DNA of 64,000 bases from Paramecium tetraurelia (taxonomy: Eukaryota > Ciliophora > Oligohymenophorea > Peniculida > Parameciidae). The stretch covers positions 270,207 to 334,206 of the forward strand of contig NW_001799632.1 of the NCBI RefSeq assembly GCF_000165425.1, in the 5' to 3' direction. Below, in pieces: positions 58,536 through 64,000 of this stretch. Under the pieces are notes generated by a model, which was not told where the DNA came from, did not search any database, and worked only from the letters and a program-made list of their open reading frames with translations. The translations under genes were made by a program, and so were the position numbers. How positions within the stretch are numbered: position 1 is the first letter of the stretch; each line of letters begins with the position of its first letter.

Positions 58536-59191
58536 TCATAATTCTGTTGAGGCTACATATTAATACTTATACGATAAGGGAGGCATTGGAACCTGTACAA
58601 ATCTCCCTTCAGGCGATTTCTCATAAAAGTTACCTGCAATTTTATTATATCATAATTACCATATCCTTTAACCTCTTTTTTGATGAATTCTTTATCACGT
58701 TTCAAAAAACACCTATCCATACTATAAAAACTGCCATATTCTTTGCCATAGTTTGTATTTGATAGTGATTTTCTGCTTTATCTAATTGTTTTTTTTGCAA
58801 TGCTTTCTTCATAACTTTACCTCTCAGGGACTAGTTATGGTTTCCCAGTCTTTTTGCCTTATTTTTTTATAGGAGGAGGAACATAATTCTAAGGCAATGG
58901 TGGTGGAATATATTTTGGTTTAGGTGGCTGAATTTTATATATTTTATACTAATGGAGGATCATCAGGCACTGGTTTCACTCCAATCTTTTAAGCAATCTT
59001 TGGAAATACTCCTTGAATATCCCAAGTGAGTTGAAATGCTCCCTTTCTATTATGTTACTCTAATTTATTCAATCTCTAAAATACCTGGAAAAATTCTTTT
59101 AGAACTTATTACTTCCTTTTTAGAAGGCAAACCATGTGCGACCTATATTTTTATTTATAAATACTATTGTCTCAGCAGTTGCCATTTTCAT
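58536..59191 (-). CDS. uncharacterised Pro-rich protein
   Basis: 186 residues, four introns (22, 25, 22 and 26 nt). Starts MKMATAETIVAHGLPSKK. Middle is strikingly Pro-rich (DDPPLPPKPKYIPPPLPQNY, then VPPPIKK), followed by basic and aromatic stretches (FYEKSPEGRFVQVPMPPLSY) and a short end KYQYVASTEL. Its size and the GYGNFYEKSPEGRF-type stretch recall small microtubule-associated ciliary proteins, but no motif is diagnostic. The four regular introns make the gene itself convincing. Confidence 0.65.
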
Positions 59192-59403
59192 ATATTTTAT
59201 TATAATAAATTATTATGATTATCATTTATTTTAACCAACTTAATGTAGAAATCAGCCATTCCTAAATCTAATAGGAGAATCAGAAGCTTGTAAATCGTAT
59301 AAGAAAGATTTTGTATTAATAAAATATCTTCGTGAATAAGATAATAAGTATAAAAATATAGAAAATTGAAGCAAAACTTAATATTTTGGATCATGTTTAT
59401 AAA

Positions 59404-59850
59404 GAACAATAAAAATATTTATATTCCTAATTTAGTACCAAGGTAGTAGGTGTGGGTATTCTCTTACTATTTTCATTGGATTATCTTTTTGTTTTCAATT
59501 TGATACTCCAAATCAAATAGTATATCTGGTAAACCTACAAGATTTTAATGATTGCCAATTTATCAGATCTAAATAGCTAAAAGAAACCTAAAATTACTTA
59601 GTAAATCCTGATGGAACCAATATTATGAATGCTTTTCAATTCTTCTCAAAAGAGTTAATGGAAATTAAAACTTACATCTTTAATGGGACTAATTAAAGAT
59701 TAAAAGAATTGATAAATTTATTAATTACAATAGAGATTATATCATAAAAATTGCTTTAAAAATTTTTTAGTTCCATCAAATGTAATTGGTATTCTTCCTT
59801 TCAAACTTCTATCTAACTTAGTTTCTTTAGTTTGAACTTTTTAAAGACAA
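59404..59850 (+). pseudogene. fragment with a cupredoxin-like pattern
   Basis: Plus-strand frame open from about 59404 reads GYSLTIFIGLSFCFQFDTPN, QIVYLVNLQDFNDCQF, and NYLVNPDGTNIMNAFQFF. The order F-D-T-P-x-x-V-x-x-V-N-x-x-D-F-x-x-C recalls phytocyanin/cupredoxin domains of exported copper proteins. There is no in-frame ATG, no signal peptide can be placed, and the 3' part runs antisense into the next gene. More likely a decayed fragment than a gene. Confidence 0.35.
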
Positions 59851-60464
59851 TTCTAAGTGGATTAATTACTTTTAATGAATAGATCCTCCTTGTTACTTGC
59901 TGATGAAATTATCAATTAAAAATTTTTATTCGCAGATTAAATTCTTTTACTGTTAAGAGGATTATTTATGCTGTTGCTTCTTTCTTCTACCTTTGGGATA
60001 TTAGAAATAGAACTAGTTTTTTTATTTTTTTATATGACTGGCTCTGCTGAATATACTAATTCAATCAACTGATTATTGGAATCAGTAACCAACTTCAATG
60101 ATGAGTTCTTATGCATCTATTTGCTAGAATTGATCTTATTTAAATTATCGATTTCATTCTATTATTCCCTTTAAGTTAGTGGGTACTATTTATGAAGATG
60201 AAAATTCCTGTAGTTTAGGAGTTAACCTTTCTGATTAAATTTAAACAGTTTCTCATTATCTTTTCTATCGCTGCACAATTAAACGAAATTACATTCCTCT
60301 TTCAGTGACTTAACTCTATTTGAGGCTCCTTTTAAGTACTGTCTTTTATAGTTGGTTTTGGTTATTGGCATCCTTTAAAAATCTCTATAATTCGAGATAC
60401 CATTTGTAGAAATGGTTCTCAATCCTCTTAAATCTTAAAGTGAAACAGATATTGATGAAAGCAT
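59742..60464 (-). CDS. uncharacterised basic protein
   Basis: Intronless, 240 residues: MLSSISVSLQDLRGLRTIST, then YRDFQRMPITKTNYKRQYLK, LNYRNFHLHKQYPLTQREQQ, and a Ser/Asn/Lys-rich second half ending FDGTKKFLKQFL. Repeated Arg/Tyr/Pro short motifs are reminiscent of microtubule-binding ciliary proteins. No domain identified. Stop TGA 59742-59744 lies inside an open antisense stretch. Confidence 0.6.
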
Positions 60465-60519
60465 AATTAATTTAATAATATATCATAAACAAATAACATT
60501 TTACAAAATAAACATAATT

Positions 60520-63500
60520 TCATTCAACAAATATATTTAGAGTTTCTAAAATCTCATTTTTTGCTCCTTCTGGGTCTGTTTGAGACTATTCCCAATACAA
60601 TGAGAATGCTCCTACTAATTTTGCATGGTCCTTATGATACTCATGTGCAATTTCTTTTAATTTCAATAATTGATTTTCAGATAAGAGATTCTCCGTCTCT
60701 AACTGCTCTAATAATTATTAGATCATTTCTACTCATATAATAAATTATATTACATTACCGCAATAGTCTTAATATACTTTTGATGCTCTCTACAAAATCA
60801 TCAATATTCTTGGAATACAAGTAGATTTCAAAAACGCCCTTAATTCTTTACTCATTTTTTTTCTTACTAATCTCATTCAACATATAATCATCAATTTTCA
60901 ATTAACCATCTTTTTACAGTTTTTTTAATAGGTCTTCGAAAGTGATGAATTGATGTGATTTTTTAAGTGAATCTTATTGACTTAATTTTTTGATTGCTGC
61001 TATAAATCCATTCAAATCCTAATCTTATTAATATTGAGAATAGAGTTCGATGATGCTGTTTTCACCTTAGCCACTTGCAATGGTTTCTAATCTGCTTTTC
61101 TCTTCAGCTGAAAAGTATTGTTTTATTTATGATAATATCTCTTTGGCTCCCAAAACAGGTGTGTTTAATTATGGCTGTTCCAATGGAGATAAGTCAGATC
61201 CAACTTAGTTAATCTAAAATTAATGGATGTAATAAGTACATTAGTGAATTTACTATATTGTTTAATAATCATCTTAAGGGTTTCCAACATATCTTCGGCA
61301 TCTTGATTTTACAAATATGTTTCCAGTGTTCCTAATACTTATAAATCATTTTCTTTAAACATTTTCAATAGATATACTTTTTCATTTTCTTATAGATGTT
61401 TTTATAATGTAAATTACCTCACTTAATTCATAAATAAATTATACATCTTGGTTTTTCTATAATCCTGAGTATCATTTTATTTTTCAGAGAGCAATTTGCT
61501 ATTTAAAATATAGATTCTTTTACATCAATTTTGCTCTAGTATTCATTACAATGCGAGAGGAATTGAACCCTTTAATTATTTCATAAAGTTATTCATTATG
61601 ATCCGAGAACAATTATTCAACTTATCTCAACTTTTTTTCATCCAAATCCATTTAACTTATCATATCTTAAAAATTTTAGTTAATCTCCATTTCTATTTAA
61701 ATAGAATAGAATTTTTAGATATTGATATCATATTAAATTCTCTATTCTTACTTTCTTTAAATAAAATTCTCTTCACTAACAATTAGATCCTAAATAGCCA
61801 CATTATTTGATTTCTTCTGAGACAACTCTTATTTTGAATCATTTTATTAGCTACTCTACTATTATGCTTCTTACTATTTTTCTTATTGCATTGGTTAAAT
61901 TGGAAAGTTTTGGAATAATTGAACTCTTTTTAATTCATCAGATATTTTACCATAAGATTGATAATTGTTACCATTTTCATCCTACTACTATAGTTTTGGT
62001 TAAGGAGGAGGCGAGAGAGATTCATTAACTAGATTTTAAAATTTTGGCATCAATACGCAGAATGGAGATGGAGCCTTAGATGATTGAAATTTGAAGAGAT
62101 TAATTTCCTTTGATTATTAATTCGTTTATTTTTCTGGGCCTGTTAAAAGTTGGTTTTAATTATGAATTTATTATAGAGATTTCCTCAAATCATCAATAAA
62201 ATAATTAACATTGGTCTCATATCTAAAATGTTATAATGTAGCATAAATAAATCCTGATTTTGAATTTTTTTATTCTTAGATGATAGTAATTTCTGATTTC
62301 TTGAAATTTTAATTAAGTAATTCATTGAATTTAGTATCTGCATAAAGTTGCAAAGGCTTTAAAGAGACCTATTCTTTCTTAATTTCTTTTTTACAAATAT
62401 CTGTGCACATTCTAATTACCACTTAATCTTTTTGACTCCACAGATGATTGATAATACCATATTATTCAGATGTGAAATTGCAATTATATTTTTCCATAAT
62501 GAACTTTTTAACATCCTCCACAGATTCTGAAATATTATTATTTACTGGTTATTTGGTCTACTTTAAATTTTAAAATGGTGAAGCAGGTCTTTATTGATTT
62601 GTTGACTTCTCAATTATGTTATTCAATCTCACACATAATCCTTATATATCTAGTATTCTTTGAGAATACTACAATAAAATAGCAATAATCTCTTTATTCT
62701 CTTCAATCAGAAGTTTTTTGACCAATCTGGTCATTGTTATATCAAGTAAATTCTTGTCTTCCAATTCAGCAACAACCCTAAACAAAAGATTTTACTGATT
62801 TATTATTGATTCATAGGGATTTGATAGATTATATATGACTTGATCTTCAGGTATGTCGCTACCTCTTGATGCTTCACGTTAAATAACCTGTGCTTACACT
62901 CTAGTACTATATCGAGAACCAATTAATTTAGAATTGTTCAAACCTTAATTAGTGTGTATTTAGGATTCTTCAACCAATTTTCTTATAGATTTACTTCTTC
63001 TCTTTTCTGGTGACTATTATGAAGACAATTAAGATTAATTTCTGATGTTAGAATTCATGACACTATGTCCTAAGATTTTAGTCTAAACAAGTTTTTATAG
63101 TATCTCATCAATCTACTTCATTTTTTTATCGTTATTCAATTAAATTGATACAATTCTTTTTGATCCTTTGTACACCCATAATGTATTGCTTTGAATATCA
63201 TATTCTCTGTTTTAATCATGCAATCTATTGTTGAAACAATAATAAAAGTTGATCCAAGGGTTTAGGTTGTTAATTAAAGGTTCCAAGCCAATTAGAAAAT
63301 CAAATCCTAATCCATCGTTTTCATCAATCAGATAAATGCAAGTGTACTATTCATCGCCCAGCATATTCTAAAACTCTTCCATATCGTAAATAAAGTCAAT
63401 AAAATGAAGCTTATTATTGTATTCTGAAGTTGAACTATATTTCAAAGTTGTTTAATATAACTTATTATCTGTCACAGGTTACCCATCATCACTTACTAAT

Positions 63501-63729
63501 GTGAATTTGTTGCACCTTGTTTAATTCAATTATTAGACAAATTATACTAAATCAAAATAATTGCCTACGCTTTATTTATTTAAGATTTACCATCTGAATC
63601 AATCAATCCAATAACTTTATTCTTTATATTAAATAATTGTCCTAATAATATTTATAAAGACTAAACATTTATTCTTCCATCCAAATTCAATTATTTCACT
63701 CTATTCTAATATTTGATAGTCAGTAACAT
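60520..63729 (-). CDS. large uncharacterised protein with PB1/ubiquitin-like N-terminus
   Basis: 1,035 residues in the model with four introns (26, 25, 26 and 25 nt). The N-terminal 150 residues (MLLTIKYQNRVKQLNLDGRI, QILLGQLFNIKNKVIGLID, LVQFVQQLNQTRCNKFTLVS) have the strand-helix pattern of a PB1 or ubiquitin-like fold. A compact region up to about residue 200 follows (LWVYKGSKRIVSIQLNND). The middle is polar and Ser/Gln-rich with helical pieces. The C-terminal 350 residues are a chain of short helices (IIELYSQYQQDQDLNGFIAA, IKGVFEIYLYSKNIDDFVES, LLSENQLLKLKEIAHEYHKD, GAFSLYWEQSQTDPEGAKNE), a regular repeat of about 60-80 residues. Ubiquitin-like start plus helical repeat tail suggests a scaffold; the function is unknown. 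Confidence 0.7.
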
Positions 63730-64000
63730 ATAAATTAATATTTATTTTTTATAATTACGCTCTAATCTTATACCTTTCATTTTTATTATGTAAAGTTATT
63801 ATTAGTACTCCACCAATTTACTGTAACTCCAAGAAATAATATATCATAACAATTATACAATATTTAGTTAATTTATACTCTTTAATATAAGAGATATCTT
63901 TATAAAACTAATATGATATTACAATTAATTATAAAAATAACATTTAAAGTCGTACTCTTATTAGACTTTGTGTAGTTTCAGTGATATTAAATACTCTTTA
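63730..64000. other. AT-rich flank
   Basis: 271 bp upstream of the large minus-strand gene, A/T-rich with TGAs in most frames. Presumably its promoter. No feature recognised up to the window edge. Confidence 0.4.

Noticed and set aside
1-64000. Short open frames defined by all three standard stops
   Set aside because: Most end at TAA or TAG that are clearly glutamine codons here. They are fragments or antisense shadows of longer genes read with TGA as the only stop.
1-64000. tRNA, rRNA and CRISPR arrays
   Set aside because: No cloverleaf with a GTTCRA-type arm, no conserved rRNA block and no regularly spaced direct repeats other than the coding 69-bp array were found by eye. A tRNAscan run would be decisive.
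63730-64000. Telomere or chromosome end at the right edge
   Set aside because: No run of CCC[CA]AA or GGG[GT]TT repeats. The sequence is ordinary A/T-rich spacer.
1-64000. Retained internal eliminated sequences (TA-bounded)
   Set aside because: TA dinucleotides are everywhere, and the weak end consensus cannot be told from background without germline sequence or excision data.

Overview
The window reads as macronuclear (somatic) DNA of a ciliate, very probably a Paramecium. It is strongly AT-rich. Long recognisable proteins appear only when TAA and TAG are read as glutamine and TGA is the sole stop. Genes are packed on both strands with spacers of tens to a few hundred bases. They are cut by tiny introns, mostly 20-30 nt, of the form GTA...TAG (for example 11278-11299, 11642-11670, 1066-1093). 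Gene models below were built by hand under that code. For most intron-bearing genes, removing the proposed introns leaves a length divisible by three; the exception is noted.

Left part (1-22.5 kb): a BET bromodomain protein; a large decayed gene carrying a 69-bp tandem repeat; a membrane hybrid histidine kinase; an ERGIC/Erv41-46 family membrane protein; a NEK kinase; a multi-pass RING protein; a MAPKKK-like kinase; a conserved multi-pass membrane protein; and three ciliate-type proteins of unknown role.

Middle (22.7-43.4 kb): a GCP3-like gamma-tubulin complex subunit with a long Gln-rich tail, then about 2.7 kb of gene relics including a kinesin-motor scrap. Next come three coiled-coil or uncharacterised genes, a zf-4CXXC_R1 (CDCA7-type) zinc-finger protein, the mitochondrial calcium uniporter MCU, a second NEK kinase, a ZC2HC-type zinc-finger protein and a cyclic-nucleotide-gated type K+ channel.

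Right part (43.4-64 kb): a TPR protein, a CTD-type (DLDETL) phosphatase, the ribosome-biogenesis RRM protein Esf2/ABT1, a signal-peptide-peptidase-like protein that appears to have lost its second catalytic aspartate, a PX-domain sorting nexin, an R2R3 MYB factor, uracil phosphoribosyltransferase, a SHIPPO/ODF3 axonemal-type protein and several uncharacterised genes, the last being a 1,035-residue protein.

There is no operon logic. The set is an ordinary eukaryotic mix of cilia/microtubule, signalling, membrane traffic and housekeeping genes. The recurring oddity is the number of stretches that translate well in one frame but are broken by one or more in-frame TGA codons or frameshifts (3-6.4, 17.6, 26.5-28.6, 43.4-44.1, 47.4-47.9, 55.7-56.4 and 59.4 kb). 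I read these as decaying gene copies, as expected after the genome duplications of this lineage. No tRNA, rRNA, CRISPR array or telomeric repeat was recognised.
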